A stretch of DNA of 64,000 nt from CAYWYR01 sp964462685 (GCA_964462685.1 CAYWYR010000011.1:59553-123552), one strand, 5' to 3'; counted from the stretch's first letter, positions 1-8,723 are shown. The notes: generated by a model from the sequence alone, not told the origin. A program made the numbers and translations.

Positions 1-787
1 TGACGAAGAACTGGCTGAGCTTGTTGAAATGGAAGTAAGAGAACTTCTTTCATCTTATGAGTTCCCTGGAGATGATATCCCAATCATCAAAGGTTCTGCT
101 CTTAAAGCGCTTGAAGCAGCTTCTACGGAAGGTGTTGGTGCTGATGATGAAAGACTACAATCAATATATGAGCTTATGGATAACGTGGATGAATACATCC
201 CGACTCCTGAGCGTGATACAGAAAAACCTTTCCTAATGCCTGTTGAGGACGTATTCTCAATAACAGGTCGCGGTACGGTAGCTACTGGCCGTATCGAAAG
301 AGGTAAAGTATTTGTAAACACAGAAGTTGAGATCGTAGGTTTTGGTCTGCAGAAAAAAACTACTTGTACTGGTATCGAGATGTTCAGAAAACTTCTTGAC
401 GAAGGTTTCGCCGGCGATAACGTTGGCCTGCTCCTAAGGGGTGTTGACAAGAACGAGATACAAAGAGGTATGGTAATATCTGCTCCTGGCACGATACATC
501 CTCACGACAAGTTCAACGCACAGATCTACGTACTTAAGAAAGAAGAAGGCGGCAGACACACACCTTTCTTTACTGGATATCGTCCACAGTTCTACTTCAG
601 AACAACTGACGTAACAGGATCAATGGATCTTCCAGAAGGAACAGAGATGGTAATGCCTGGTGATAACCTGGACAACGCTTCGATAGAGCTAATCGCTCCG
701 ATAGCGATGGACGAAGGACTACGTTTCGCAATCCGTGAGGGTGGTAGAACAGTAGGTGCAGGTATCGTAACTAAGATCATCAATTAA
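1..787 (+). CDS. tuf: Elongation factor Tu, 3' part (5' end outside window)
   Basis: EF-Tu is the GTPase that brings aminoacyl-tRNA to the ribosome. Only the last ~261 residues are present; the frame is open from base 2, so the gene starts before the window. The end of the G domain is seen (ELVEMEVRELL, then the SALKALE region), followed by beta-barrel domain II (SITGRGTVATGRIERG) and domain III with the tRNA-contact segment GGRHTPFF, ending TVGAGIVTKIIN as EF-Tu normally does. It lies 23 nt upstream of rpsJ, the usual str-operon to S10-operon junction, and was probably co-transcribed with it. Confidence 0.97.
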   Translation, partial: DEELAELVEMEVRELLSSYEFPGDDIPIIKGSALKALEAASTEGVGADDERLQSIYELMDNVDEYIPTPERDTEKPFLMPVEDVFSITGRGTVATGRIERGKVFVNTEVEIVGFGLQKKTTCTGIEMFRKLLDEGFAGDNVGLLLRGVDKNEIQRGMVISAPGTIHPHDKFNAQIYVLKKEEGGRHTPFFTGYRPQFYFRTTDVTGSMDLPEGTEMVMPGDNLDNASIELIAPIAMDEGLRFAIREGGRTVGAGIVTKIIN

Positions 788-810
788 GCTAATAGCTATC
801 GAGGAATAAA

Positions 811-1119
811 TTGGCTACACAGAAAATAAGAATCAAGCTCAAATCGTATGATCATAATCTGATCGACAAATCGAGCGAACGTATAGTCAAAACTGTGAAG
901 CAGACGGGAGCAGTGGTGTCAGGACCGATACCACTGCCTACCGACAAGACAGTCTATACGGTGAACCGCTCACCTCACGTTGACAAAAAGTCAAGAGAGC
1001 AGTTCGAGACACGCGTTCACAAGAGACTGATCGACATATTTAGTTCTTCTCAGAAAACCATCGACTCGCTGATGAAACTGGAACTTCCAGCCGGTGTGGA
1101 TGTAGAAGTAAAAGTTTAA
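811..1119 (+). CDS. rpsJ: 30S ribosomal protein S10
   Basis: S10 is a small-subunit head protein, also the transcription antitermination factor NusE. The 102-residue product has the normal length and begins MATQKIRIKLKSYDH, matching family N termini exactly. That fixes the start as TTG, with GAGGAA just upstream. The conserved GPIPLPT loop and the SPHVDKKSREQFE segment are intact. It is the first gene of the S10 operon here, with rplC 9 nt downstream. Confidence 0.98.
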   Translation: MATQKIRIKLKSYDHNLIDKSSERIVKTVKQTGAVVSGPIPLPTDKTVYTVNRSPHVDKKSREQFETRVHKRLIDIFSSSQKTIDSLMKLELPAGVDVEVKV

Positions 1120-1128
1120 GGAAACGAA

Positions 1129-1752
1129 ATGCAAGCCGCGATTTTAGGAAAAAAAGTAGGGATGACCAGCTATTATACAAATGATGGCCGGCAAATTCCT
1201 TGCACTGTGATACAAGCTGGCCCGTGCCCTGTTATCACTAAGAAAAGTGACGATACCGACGGTTACCGTTCAGTACAGATCGCTTACGGTGCAAAACCAG
1301 AAAGAACGACAAATATGCCTGATATGGGTCAGTTCAGAAAAGCAGGTGTCTCGCCTCACTATCATCTCAGAGAGTTCAGAGACTTTGATACTGATGTTGA
1401 GACAGGAAGCGAACTGACAATTGAGCAGTTTGAAGTCGGTGACAAACTTAAGATTTCCGGTAAGTCCAAGGGGCGCGGATTTCAGGGTGTGATGAAAAGA
1501 CACAACTTCGGCGGTGTGGGTATGACTACTCACGGCCAGTCAGACCGTCAGCGTCACCCGGGTTCAATCGGCCAGTCGTCAGATTCATCTCGCGTATTCA
1601 AAGGTATCCGGATGGCCGGCAGAATGGGCGGAAAACGTACGACAGTGCGGAATCTAATGATAGTCGATATAATTGAAGATAAAAATTTGATATTGGTGCA
1701 GGGAAGTGTACCAGGTGCTGCTAACACAGTGCTAGAAATCGTAAAGCTCTAA
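1129..1752 (+). CDS. rplC: 50S ribosomal protein L3
   Basis: L3 is an early-assembling 23S rRNA-binding protein near the peptidyl transferase centre. The product is 207 residues, normal for bacteria. It opens MQAAILGKKVGMTS and carries the signature loop (SKGRGFQGVMKRHNF, then the GQSDRQRHPGSIG stretch) and the GRMGG element. An AAGGAAA ribosome site overlaps the rpsJ stop region. The L4 gene follows after 10 nt. Nothing unusual is seen. Confidence 0.98.
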   Translation: MQAAILGKKVGMTSYYTNDGRQIPCTVIQAGPCPVITKKSDDTDGYRSVQIAYGAKPERTTNMPDMGQFRKAGVSPHYHLREFRDFDTDVETGSELTIEQFEVGDKLKISGKSKGRGFQGVMKRHNFGGVGMTTHGQSDRQRHPGSIGQSSDSSRVFKGIRMAGRMGGKRTTVRNLMIVDIIEDKNLILVQGSVPGAANTVLEIVKL

Positions 1753-1762
1753 GGCTAAAAGA

Positions 1763-2389
1763 ATGCAGATAGATCTATATACAAAAGATGGAAACGTATC
1801 AGGACAGGTTGAGCTGAGCGATGACGTGTTTGCTATCGAGCCAAACGAACATGCGATACACCTTTCTATAGTTACACATCTTGCCAGAAAAAGACAAGGT
1901 ACTCACAAAACAAAAGTGAGACACGAGGTTTCAGGTGGCGGCAGAAAGCCATGGAAACAAAAAGGTAGAGGCACGGCACGTGCCGGTTCCACAAGATCTC
2001 CGATATGGATTGGCGGTGGTACGATACACGGGCCAAAACCACATGAGTATAATCTCAAGCTACCAAAAAAAATGAACAGACTTGGTAGAAAGTCGGCTTT
2101 GAGTTTAAGAGCTCAAGAGAACAACCTGATGGTTATAGATTCTCTGGCTTTTGATACTCCAAAGACAAAAGAATTCTACTCTGTTCTGAAAAAACTGAAT
2201 CTGAATGATACAAAAGTATTAGTACTGGTTTCCGATAGTGATACCAACGCATACAAATCATCCAGAAATATAAAAGGCATCAAACTTACGCCTTCGACAG
2301 AAGCATCTACTTACGATATCATGTCTCATAGCAAAGTATTGTTCGTAAAAGACGCTGTCGCAAATTTAGAAGAAGTCCTGAAGAACTAA
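1763..2389 (+). CDS. rplD: 50S ribosomal protein L4
   Basis: L4 binds 23S rRNA and lines part of the exit tunnel; in some bacteria it also autoregulates the S10 operon. The product is 208 residues. The conserved extended loop is present (KVRHEVSGGGRKPWKQKGRGTAR as a region, key residues R, W, K and the GRGTARAG core), followed by GGTIHGPKP. ATG start; standard position between rplC and rplW. No obvious S10-leader-type regulatory stem is seen in the short intergenic gaps. Confidence 0.98.
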   Translation: MQIDLYTKDGNVSGQVELSDDVFAIEPNEHAIHLSIVTHLARKRQGTHKTKVRHEVSGGGRKPWKQKGRGTARAGSTRSPIWIGGGTIHGPKPHEYNLKLPKKMNRLGRKSALSLRAQENNLMVIDSLAFDTPKTKEFYSVLKKLNLNDTKVLVLVSDSDTNAYKSSRNIKGIKLTPSTEASTYDIMSHSKVLFVKDAVANLEEVLKN

Positions 2390-2408
2390 TTCAATACGGT
2401 ACAAAAAA

Positions 2409-2705
2409 ATGATTCAGGTCATAAGAAAACCAATAATTACAGAGAAAGGTATGAAGCTCGCAGAAATGGGCCAGTACATGTTCGAAGTAACTATGGATTC
2501 AAATAAGATACAGATCAAGAAAGCTGTAGAAGAGATGTTCGATGTCAATGTTAGGAGTGTAAGAACTGCTATCCGTAAAGGAAAACATAAGACTCGTATG
2601 ACTCGAAAAGGAATGATGAGAGGCAAGTTCGCTGATAGAAAAAGAGCTTATGTCACTTTGGCAGAAGGTCAGTCAATCGAACTGGTATCCGGAGGAGAAG
2701 AATAA
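2409..2705 (+). CDS. rplW: 50S ribosomal protein L23
   Basis: L23 sits at the exit-tunnel mouth and is the docking site for trigger factor and SRP. The 98-residue product starts MIQVIRKPIITEKG with the conserved TEK motif and has the beta-hairpin segment RKGKHKTRMTRKG. Its stop overlaps the rplB start by one base (TAATG), indicating translational coupling. Length is typical. Confidence 0.97.
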   Translation: MIQVIRKPIITEKGMKLAEMGQYMFEVTMDSNKIQIKKAVEEMFDVNVRSVRTAIRKGKHKTRMTRKGMMRGKFADRKRAYVTLAEGQSIELVSGGEE

Positions 2706-3547
2706 TGGCTATTAGAATACTAAAACCAATTACGCCCGGTACACGCTTCTACTCAGTAGCGGCTTTCGATGAGATAACGACGGATAAACCTTACAAACCT
2801 CTTCTAGAGCCTATCAAGAAGTCCGGCGGTAGAAATAATACCGGTAGGATTACTTCTCGCCACAGAGGTGGCGGGCACAAAAGAATGTACCGTAAGATAG
2901 ATTTCAAAAGAAATCTGAAAGATATCCCAGCAGAAGTTCTTACTATTGAATACGATCCAAACCGTTCAGCTCGTATAGCTTTGGTGCAGTACGAAAACGG
3001 TGAAAAACGTTATATACTCGCACCTCACAAGTTGCAGGTCGGTGCTAAGATTGTCACGAGCCCAAATGCCGAGTATAAAGATGGTAACGCGTTGCCGTTA
3101 GAGAAAATACCTTTAGGCCTTAACGTTCACAATATTGAACTTAAGCCTGGTAAAGGCGGACAAATGGCCAGATCTGCTGGTGCGTCCTGCCAACTGGTAG
3201 CAGTTGAAAGCAGATACGCCACCCTCAAAATGCCTTCAGGTGAAATGAGAATGGTGCCGAAAGAATGCTATGCAACACTGGGTCAGGTTTCTAACATCGA
3301 TCATGAAAACGTTTTGCTCGGTAAAGCCGGTAGGAACAGATGGAAAGGTATCAGACCTCAGACTCGCGGTATGGCGATGAACCCGGTCGATCACCCGATG
3401 GGTGGTGGTGAAGGTACTTCAAAATCAGGTGGTGGCCGTCAGCACCCGAGATCGCCTTGGGGTAAATACGCTAAGGGTCTGAAGACGAGAAAGAATAAGA
3501 AAGCTAGTAACAAGATGATCGTGAGATCACGTAAATCTAAAAAGTAA
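2705..3547 (+). CDS. rplB: 50S ribosomal protein L2
   Basis: L2 is required for subunit association and peptidyl transferase activity. The product is 280 residues. It shows the N-terminal RNA-binding domain (GRNNTGRITSRHRGGGHK) and the C-terminal region with the highly conserved MNPVDHPMGGGEG motif holding the key histidine, ending in a lysine-rich tail. ATG start, coupled to rplW by TAATG. Confidence 0.98.
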   Translation: MAIRILKPITPGTRFYSVAAFDEITTDKPYKPLLEPIKKSGGRNNTGRITSRHRGGGHKRMYRKIDFKRNLKDIPAEVLTIEYDPNRSARIALVQYENGEKRYILAPHKLQVGAKIVTSPNAEYKDGNALPLEKIPLGLNVHNIELKPGKGGQMARSAGASCQLVAVESRYATLKMPSGEMRMVPKECYATLGQVSNIDHENVLLGKAGRNRWKGIRPQTRGMAMNPVDHPMGGGEGTSKSGGGRQHPRSPWGKYAKGLKTRKNKKASNKMIVRSRKSKK

Positions 3548-3558
3548 GCCAACGTAAT

Positions 3559-3846
3559 ATGTCAAGATCACTAAAAAAAGGATTCTTCGTCAGCTTAAGG
3601 CTATTTGATAGAATCGAAAAAATGAACGAAGCAAACGAGAAGAAAGTAGTTAAGACCTGGTCAAGGGCTTCAACTATACTTCCTGAGTTCGTTGGCCATA
3701 CAATAGCCGTACATAACGGCAAAAGTTTCATACCGGTTTTCGTAACAGAAAACATGGTAGGGCACAAACTGGGCGAGTTCGCTCCGACAAGAAATTACCG
3801 CGGTCACGCGGGACACCGTAAAGAAGCCCGAAAAGGCGGTAAATAA
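3559..3846 (+). CDS. rpsS: 30S ribosomal protein S19
   Basis: S19 is a small-subunit head protein that forms a complex with S13 and takes part in intersubunit bridges. The 95-residue product begins MSRSLKKGFF and contains KTWSRASTILPEFVG and the typical HKLGEFAPTRNYRGH ending. ATG start 11 nt after rplB and 11 nt before rplV. Normal length and composition. Confidence 0.98.
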   Translation: MSRSLKKGFFVSLRLFDRIEKMNEANEKKVVKTWSRASTILPEFVGHTIAVHNGKSFIPVFVTENMVGHKLGEFAPTRNYRGHAGHRKEARKGGK

Positions 3847-3857
3847 GGTATATCGAA

Positions 3858-4208
3858 ATGGAAGCAAGAGCCTTAAAAAAATATATACGCTGCTCCCCTC
3901 GTAAAATGAGATTGGTCATAGACCAGATTCGTGGGAAAAGAGTAGAAGACGCGTTCAATATCCTGAAATTCCTGCCAAATATGGCAGCAGAGGAAGCTAC
4001 TAGAGTGGTTCAGTCCGCTTACAGCAACCTCCAATACAAGAATATGGATAGTGGTGAAAGGGTTAACCCTGATGAAGTGTATGTGAAAGTCATACATTCC
4101 GATCCTGGGCCGACCATGCGGAGAATACTTCCAGCACCACAAGGTAGAGCGTTTAGAATAAGAAAGCGTTCCAACCATTTGACAGTAGTTGTCGGAACCA
4201 AAAACTAA
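3858..4208 (+). CDS. rplV: 50S ribosomal protein L22
   Basis: L22 lines the peptide exit tunnel through a long beta-hairpin. The product is 116 residues. The SPRKMRLVIDQIRGK segment and the tunnel-loop region (GPTMRRILPAPQGRAFRIRKR as a stretch, with conserved GRA and RKR) are present. ATG start chosen because MEARALKKYIRCSPRK aligns with family N termini. Located between rpsS and rpsC as usual. Confidence 0.98.
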   Translation: MEARALKKYIRCSPRKMRLVIDQIRGKRVEDAFNILKFLPNMAAEEATRVVQSAYSNLQYKNMDSGERVNPDEVYVKVIHSDPGPTMRRILPAPQGRAFRIRKRSNHLTVVVGTKN

Positions 4209-4222
4209 TTCGAGGAAAGACT

Positions 4223-4855
4223 TTGGGACAGAAAGTAAACCCGATAGGGCTTAGATTAGGAATAAACCGGTCATGGGATGCCAACTGGTTTGGTTCTGGC
4301 AATATCTCAGCAAAAATCGCTGAGGACATGAAGGTTAGGAATTATATCCGCACCAGAAAGAAAAAAGCTGGTATAGGTAGAATCATAATCGAACGTACTG
4401 CAAAGCAGTTGAGAATAACTATAAATACTTCAAGACCTGGTGTAATAATCGGTAGAAGTGGAAAAGATATAACTCAGCTAGAAGAAGAACTGAAAAAACT
4501 TACCAAGTCCAATATAAAAATCTTGATAAGTGAAATAAAAAGACCAGAACTTGACGCTCTACTTGTAGCAGATAATATTGCTCAACAGCTCGAAGGACGT
4601 ATATCATTCAGGAGAGCACTGAAACAAGCGGTATCATCCACTATGAGAATGGGGGCACTTGGTATTAAAGTAATGGCAGCTGGCAGACTTGGTGGAGCCG
4701 AAATGGCGCGTACCGAGCAGTACAAAGAAGGAAGGATCCCTCTTCATACATTAAGGGCAGATATAGATTATGGTACGGCGACTGCCTACACTATCTATGG
4801 TCTGATCGGTGTGAAAGTATGGATTTGTAAAGGCGAAATAATCGGAAACCAATAA
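4223..4855 (+). CDS. rpsC: 30S ribosomal protein S3
   Basis: S3 binds 16S rRNA in the head and forms part of the mRNA entry site with helicase activity. The product is 210 residues. The start is TTG, decided by the invariant MGQKVNPIGLRLG N terminus, preceded by CGAGGAAAG. The KH domain is seen (PGVIIGRSGKDI), followed by the C-terminal S3 domain (GRLGGAEMARTEQYKEGRIPL region). Standard operon position. Confidence 0.98.
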   Translation: MGQKVNPIGLRLGINRSWDANWFGSGNISAKIAEDMKVRNYIRTRKKKAGIGRIIIERTAKQLRITINTSRPGVIIGRSGKDITQLEEELKKLTKSNIKILISEIKRPELDALLVADNIAQQLEGRISFRRALKQAVSSTMRMGALGIKVMAAGRLGGAEMARTEQYKEGRIPLHTLRADIDYGTATAYTIYGLIGVKVWICKGEIIGNQ

Positions 4856-4870
4856 CAGAAGACTTTAATT

Positions 4871-5290
4871 ATGTTAAGTCCAAAAAGAGTAAAGCATAGA
4901 AAAGCCCATAGGGGCCGCAGAAGCGGAAAAGCTTACAGAGGTTCAACTGTTGATTTTGGTTCCTTTGGCCTAAAAGCACTTGGTGATGCTTGGATTACTA
5001 ATAGACAGATAGAGTCAGCCCGTATAGCTATCAACAGATATCTTAGAAGGGACGGTAAAGTCTGGATCAGGATTTTCCCTGATAAACCATATACCAAAAA
5101 ACCGCTCGAAACGAGAATGGGTAAAGGTAAAGGTGGACATGAGGGCTGGGTGGCAGTAGTAAAACCGGGCCGCGTAATGTTTGAGATCGACGGTGTGAGT
5201 GAAGAAAGAGCAACCGAAGCGCTGCGTCTGGCATCACACAAACTACCGATCAAAACAAAATTTGTGAAACGTATTGACTTGATGCAGTAA
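4871..5290 (+). CDS. rplP: 50S ribosomal protein L16
   Basis: L16 organises the A-site region of the large subunit. The product is 139 residues and starts MLSPKRVKHRKAHRGR. It contains the conserved RVWIRIFPDKP-type element (here KVWIRIFPDKPYTKKP), RMGKGKG and the Arg residue in the MGKGKGG loop region. Its stop overlaps the rpmC ATG by one base (TAATG). Confidence 0.98.
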   Translation: MLSPKRVKHRKAHRGRRSGKAYRGSTVDFGSFGLKALGDAWITNRQIESARIAINRYLRRDGKVWIRIFPDKPYTKKPLETRMGKGKGGHEGWVAVVKPGRVMFEIDGVSEERATEALRLASHKLPIKTKFVKRIDLMQ

Positions 5291-5493
5291 TGAAAGCACG
5301 AAAAGCGAGTACATTCAGAGACCTGACTGTAGATGAACTGCAAGAGCAGATCACAGATGCGGAAGAAACGCTAACTAAACAGCGTTTTCAGAATTCTCTT
5401 AAGCAGTTGCACGATACTTCTTATCTAAATATCATCAAAAAAGATATAGCGAGAATGAAGACCGTGCTGAACGACAAGAAAAAAAGCAACTAA
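5290..5493 (+). CDS. rpmC: 50S ribosomal protein L29
   Basis: L29 is a small alpha-helical protein near the exit tunnel and SRP site. The product is 67 residues, predicted as two antiparallel helices: a DLTVDELQEQITDAEETL helix, then the conserved LHDTSYLNIIKKDIARMKTVL helix. Translationally coupled to rplP through TAATG and followed after 11 nt by rpsQ. Confidence 0.95.
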   Translation: MKARKASTFRDLTVDELQEQITDAEETLTKQRFQNSLKQLHDTSYLNIIKKDIARMKTVLNDKKKSN

Positions 5494-5504
5494 GCTGAGG
5501 AAGT

Positions 5505-5765
5505 ATGTCCGAGACTACTACGAATAAAAGAACTATGGTTGGTAAGGTAACTTCCAACAAAGCGGACAAGACTATATCTGTGGCCATCGTGCGTCAGGTT
5601 AAGCATCCGCTGTATAAAAAATATTATAAGCAGACCTCCAAGGTAATGTGCCACGATGAGACCAATGACTGTAAAGAAGGCGATACAGTCAAGATCATAG
5701 AGCACCGTCCACTCTCTAAGAAAAAGAGATGGAACCTGGTAGAGGTAGTTGAACGAGCTAAATAA
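5505..5765 (+). CDS. rpsQ: 30S ribosomal protein S17
   Basis: S17 is a primary 16S rRNA-binding OB-fold protein. The product is 86 residues. Conserved segments are VGKVTSNKADKTISV, VKHPLYKKY and the C-terminal GDTVKIIEHRPLSKKKRWNL region. ATG start after GAGGAAG. Sits between rpmC and rplN as usual. Confidence 0.97.
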   Translation: MSETTTNKRTMVGKVTSNKADKTISVAIVRQVKHPLYKKYYKQTSKVMCHDETNDCKEGDTVKIIEHRPLSKKKRWNLVEVVERAK

Positions 5766-5786
5766 TTTCAACCAAGGGCAATTCCG

Positions 5787-6155
5787 ATGGTAATGGAAGA
5801 AACAAATCTCTCGGTAGCCGATAATTCAGGCGCAAAGAGAGTAAGATGTATCAGAGTGCTGGGCGGGCACGGAAAAAAATATGCCAGTGTTGGCGATAAG
5901 ATCGTAGTCTCAGTTAAAGCAGCCCTGCCTAACGGTGGTGTTAAAAAAGGTGAGGTTCATACCGCTGTCGTTGTAAGAACGGCAAAAGAGATCAGAAGAA
6001 CTGACGGTTCCTACATCAGGTTTGATGATAACGCGGCTGTTATACTGAACCAAAAGGGAGAACCGAGAGGTACTCGTATCTTCGGTCCGGTAGCCAGAGA
6101 GCTTAGGGACAGGTCTTATATGAAAATAGTATCGCTAGCTCCGGAGGTATTGTAA
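5787..6155 (+). CDS. rplN: 50S ribosomal protein L14
   Basis: L14 is an interface protein of the large subunit and binding site for silencing factor RsfS. The product is 122 residues. Key conserved stretches are LSVADNSGAKRVRCIRVLGG and the C-terminal GTRIFGPVARELR with the final KIVSLAPEVL. ATG start; a single base separates its stop from rplX, so the two are likely translated in a coupled way. Confidence 0.98.
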   Translation: MVMEETNLSVADNSGAKRVRCIRVLGGHGKKYASVGDKIVVSVKAALPNGGVKKGEVHTAVVVRTAKEIRRTDGSYIRFDDNAAVILNQKGEPRGTRIFGPVARELRDRSYMKIVSLAPEVL

Positions 6156-6156
6156 G

Positions 6157-6378
6157 ATGAAATTGAAGATCAAAAAAGATGATGAAGTAAAAATCATCGC
6201 AGGAAGTGACAGAGGTAAAACGGGCCGTGTACTGGAAGTATATCCAGAGAAGATGCGCATACTGGTTGACGGTATCAACATCAGAAAAAAACACATGCGT
6301 CCTTCGCAGGCAAATCCCGACGGCGGGATTATGGAAACCGCAAGCTCGATTCACTACTCAAATGTACAAAAAATTTAA
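6157..6378 (+). CDS. rplX: 50S ribosomal protein L24, short form
   Basis: L24 initiates 50S assembly. The product is only 73 residues whereas most bacterial L24 proteins are about 100. The KOW motif (KIKKDDEVKIIAGSDRGKTGRV) and the HMRPSQANPDGGI segment are intact, and the protein stops right after the conserved HYSNV strand, so the C-terminal subdomain is missing. Short L24 proteins of this kind are known in Chlorobi, so this is probably natural rather than a frameshift. A second reading frame continues past the stop but does not encode L24-like sequence. Confidence 0.93.
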   Translation: MKLKIKKDDEVKIIAGSDRGKTGRVLEVYPEKMRILVDGINIRKKHMRPSQANPDGGIMETASSIHYSNVQKI

Positions 6379-6412
6379 GTCTGCCTCGTGGCAACTTTAA
6401 CTAGATAGAAAA

Positions 6413-7048
6413 ATGGCTAAAGCACAACAAGCAACCGGTAAAAAGAACATTTTCGTACCTCAGGGTGAGAGAATGCAAGATGAAGCCCTGGTAAATGTAC
6501 CGGCACCGAGACTTCGTGAGTTTTACAGTGAAAAGGTAGTACCTGCGCTGATGAAGCGTTTTGAGTTGAAAAACCCTATGCAGGTTCCGAAGCTACAGAA
6601 GATCACTATAAACATAGGTGTTGGGGATGCTACTCAAGATCAGAAACTTCTGCTTAACGCCGTTAACGAGCTGGAGCTGATTACCGGTCAGAGACCGGTG
6701 ATCAAACAGGCTAAAAAAGCGATATCAAACTTTAAGTTACGTCAGGGCGTACCGATAGGTACTATGGTGACTTTGAGAAAAACTCACATGTTCGAGTTTC
6801 TCGACAGGTTTATCAATATCACATCGCCTCGTATTCGTGACTTCAGAGGTTTTACAGATAAGAGCTTTGATGGTAGAGGGAACTATAACCTCGGTATAAA
6901 GGAACAGATAATATTCCCTGAACTTGAAGTGGATAAAATCGACAGGATCAACGGGATGAACATCACATTCGTAACATCGGCCCCGAACGATGAGCAGGCG
7001 AAAGCTCTTCTTGAGGAATTCGGGTTCCCATTCAAAAGGAAGAACTGA
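6413..7048 (+). CDS. rplE: 50S ribosomal protein L5 with N-terminal extension
   Basis: L5 binds 5S rRNA and contacts the P-site tRNA. The product is 211 residues, about 30 longer than the usual ~180. The extra part is a polar N terminus before the family start around PRLREFYSEKVVPALMKRF. The core is well conserved: KITINIGVGDA, LITGQRPVIKQAKKAISNFKLR and GRGNYNLGIKEQ. No internal Met with a better context is obvious near the family start, so the longer form is given. The rpsN gene follows after 2 nt. Confidence 0.95.
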   Translation: MAKAQQATGKKNIFVPQGERMQDEALVNVPAPRLREFYSEKVVPALMKRFELKNPMQVPKLQKITINIGVGDATQDQKLLLNAVNELELITGQRPVIKQAKKAISNFKLRQGVPIGTMVTLRKTHMFEFLDRFINITSPRIRDFRGFTDKSFDGRGNYNLGIKEQIIFPELEVDKIDRINGMNITFVTSAPNDEQAKALLEEFGFPFKRKN

Positions 7049-7050
7049 TA

Positions 7051-7320
7051 ATGGCAAGAACAGCAGTAGTGGCAAGAAACGCCAAAAGAAAGAAACTAGT
7101 TGATAGATACGCAGAGAAAAGACAGCAGTTGAAGGACGAAGGTCTGTATCTAGAGCTTCAGAAGCTACCGAGAAACAGCTCTCCTACACGGGTTGTGAGC
7201 AGATGTAATCTGACAGGACGTGGAAGAGGCGTTTACCGTAAGTACGGTCTTTGCCGTAACGTATTCAGACAGCTTGCCTCAGAAGGTAAGATACCTGGAA
7301 TAAGAAAGTCCAGCTGGTAA
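7051..7320 (+). CDS. rpsN: 30S ribosomal protein S14, zinc-free long form
   Basis: S14 is a late-assembling head protein. The 89-residue product is the long C-minus type: it begins MARTAVVARNAKRKKL and ends PGIRKSSW, and lacks the CxxC...CxxC zinc ribbon of the short form; the two cysteines left (in SRCNLTGRGRG and YGLCRNVFR) match positions in C-minus S14. ATG start 2 nt after rplE. Confidence 0.97.
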   Translation: MARTAVVARNAKRKKLVDRYAEKRQQLKDEGLYLELQKLPRNSSPTRVVSRCNLTGRGRGVYRKYGLCRNVFRQLASEGKIPGIRKSSW

Positions 7321-7348
7321 TCGAAACAACTACAAAAGATAAAGAATC

Positions 7349-7747
7349 ATGGCAATTGTATCAGATCAAATAGGCGATTTCCTTACGAGGATACGCAACG
7401 CAGCCACAGCTGGGCATAAGTATGTTAGCTCTCCACGTTCAAAAATGAAAGTAGAGATAGCTAAGATACTTAAAGATCAAGGCTTCATCGAAGACTATGA
7501 AGAAGTCATGGAAGGACCGCAAGGCGAGATCAAAGTAGCGATTAGATACTACAAGAAGCAGCCTTCCTTCAACGAGATCAAAAGAATAAGCAAGCCTGGT
7601 AGAAGAATGTACGCGAATACAGAGGAAATACCTCAGGTGAGGAACGGACTCGGTATAGCTATTCTATCTACATCAAAAGGTGTTATGAGTGGTAAGTCGG
7701 CGAAGAAAGAAAATGTCGGCGGCGAAGTAATCTGTACCGTGTGGTAA
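7349..7747 (+). CDS. rpsH: 30S ribosomal protein S8
   Basis: S8 is a primary 16S rRNA-binding protein of the platform and, in E. coli, the repressor of the spc operon. The product is 132 residues. The N-terminal DQIGDFLTRIRNA motif and the C-terminal GLGIAILSTSKGVMS and GGEVICTVW signatures are intact. ATG start; conventional position between rpsN and rplF. Confidence 0.98.
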   Translation: MAIVSDQIGDFLTRIRNAATAGHKYVSSPRSKMKVEIAKILKDQGFIEDYEEVMEGPQGEIKVAIRYYKKQPSFNEIKRISKPGRRMYANTEEIPQVRNGLGIAILSTSKGVMSGKSAKKENVGGEVICTVW

Positions 7748-7766
7748 TCTAAACGGAGCCTAAAAA

Positions 7767-8306
7767 GTGTCTAGAATCGGAAAAAAAGTAATAAGCGTTC
7801 CGGAAAAAGTAAACCTCACTATATCTGAGAATACTTTGAGCGCGAAAGGTCCAAACGGCGAGTTGAGCGTTTCCATACCCGAGGGTATAACTGCGGAGCA
7901 GAACGGTAACGAACTTAATTTCTCCCGTGCGGAAGAAACGAAGAGATTCAAATCCCTTCACGGACTTACGAGATCTCTCGCGGCAAACGCAATAGAAGGC
8001 GTAAACAGCGGGTTCTCCAAAACAATGAATATCAACGGTGTTGGTTATAGGGCGGAGCTGAAGGGTCAAAAACTTCTGCTTACCCTCGGCTATTCACATC
8101 AGGTATTGGTAATTCCTCCTGACGGTATAAAGTTCGAAACCCCTTCACAGACTTCCATAAAAGTCTCTGGTGCGGATAAACAACTTGTCGGAGAGGTTAG
8201 TTACAAAATTCGCGTACTCAGAAAACCTGAGCCTTACAAAGGTAAAGGAATCATTTTTGAAGGCGAGCAAATAAGAAGAAAAGCTGGTAAAACGGCTGGT
8301 AAATAA
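7767..8306 (+). CDS. rplF: 50S ribosomal protein L6
   Basis: L6 lies near the sarcin-ricin loop and factor-binding site. The product is 179 residues with two repeated alpha/beta domains. GTG start is required to give the conserved MSRIGKKVI N terminus. The GVGYRAELKGQKLLLTLGYSH segment and the C-terminal KIRVLRKPEPYKGKGI signature followed by RRKAGKTAGK are present. Confidence 0.98.
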   Translation: MSRIGKKVISVPEKVNLTISENTLSAKGPNGELSVSIPEGITAEQNGNELNFSRAEETKRFKSLHGLTRSLAANAIEGVNSGFSKTMNINGVGYRAELKGQKLLLTLGYSHQVLVIPPDGIKFETPSQTSIKVSGADKQLVGEVSYKIRVLRKPEPYKGKGIIFEGEQIRRKAGKTAGK

Positions 8307-8333
8307 GAAGTTTTAAAGTACAGGTTTTCTACA

Positions 8334-8699
8334 ATGAGCCTACAGAGAGTATTAGCAAAAAGATTAGAGCGCAGAAAGAAGCGAGTTAGGGGTAAGATCA
8401 AAGGTACCCCGCAAAAACCTCGCCTTACTGTCAGCCGCACAAACAAACATATCTATGTGCAAATCATAGATGATGTAAACGGTGTGACGCTTGCCCAAGC
8501 TTCTGATATAGACAAAGATCTAAAATCAAGCGTTTCCGGTAATAAAACCGAAAAAGCAAAAGCTATTGGAAAAGCATTAGCAGAGCGTGCTAATCAAAAA
8601 AACATAGATAGCGTCGTTTTTGATAGAAACGGCCTATTATATCACGGCAGAATCAAAGAGATGGCTGATGCCGCTCGAGAAGCTGGACTTAAATTCTAA
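8334..8699 (+). CDS. rplR: 50S ribosomal protein L18
   Basis: L18 binds 5S rRNA in the central protuberance. The product is 121 residues with a basic N terminus (KRLERRKKRVRGKI), then RLTVSRTNKHIYVQIIDD and the C-terminal VVFDRNGLLYHGRIKEMADAAREAGLKF, all family hallmarks. ATG start in the expected slot before rpsE. Confidence 0.98.
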   Translation: MSLQRVLAKRLERRKKRVRGKIKGTPQKPRLTVSRTNKHIYVQIIDDVNGVTLAQASDIDKDLKSSVSGNKTEKAKAIGKALAERANQKNIDSVVFDRNGLLYHGRIKEMADAAREAGLKF

Positions 8700-8723
8700 A
8701 ACAACCTTTCGGAGTCAATCAAA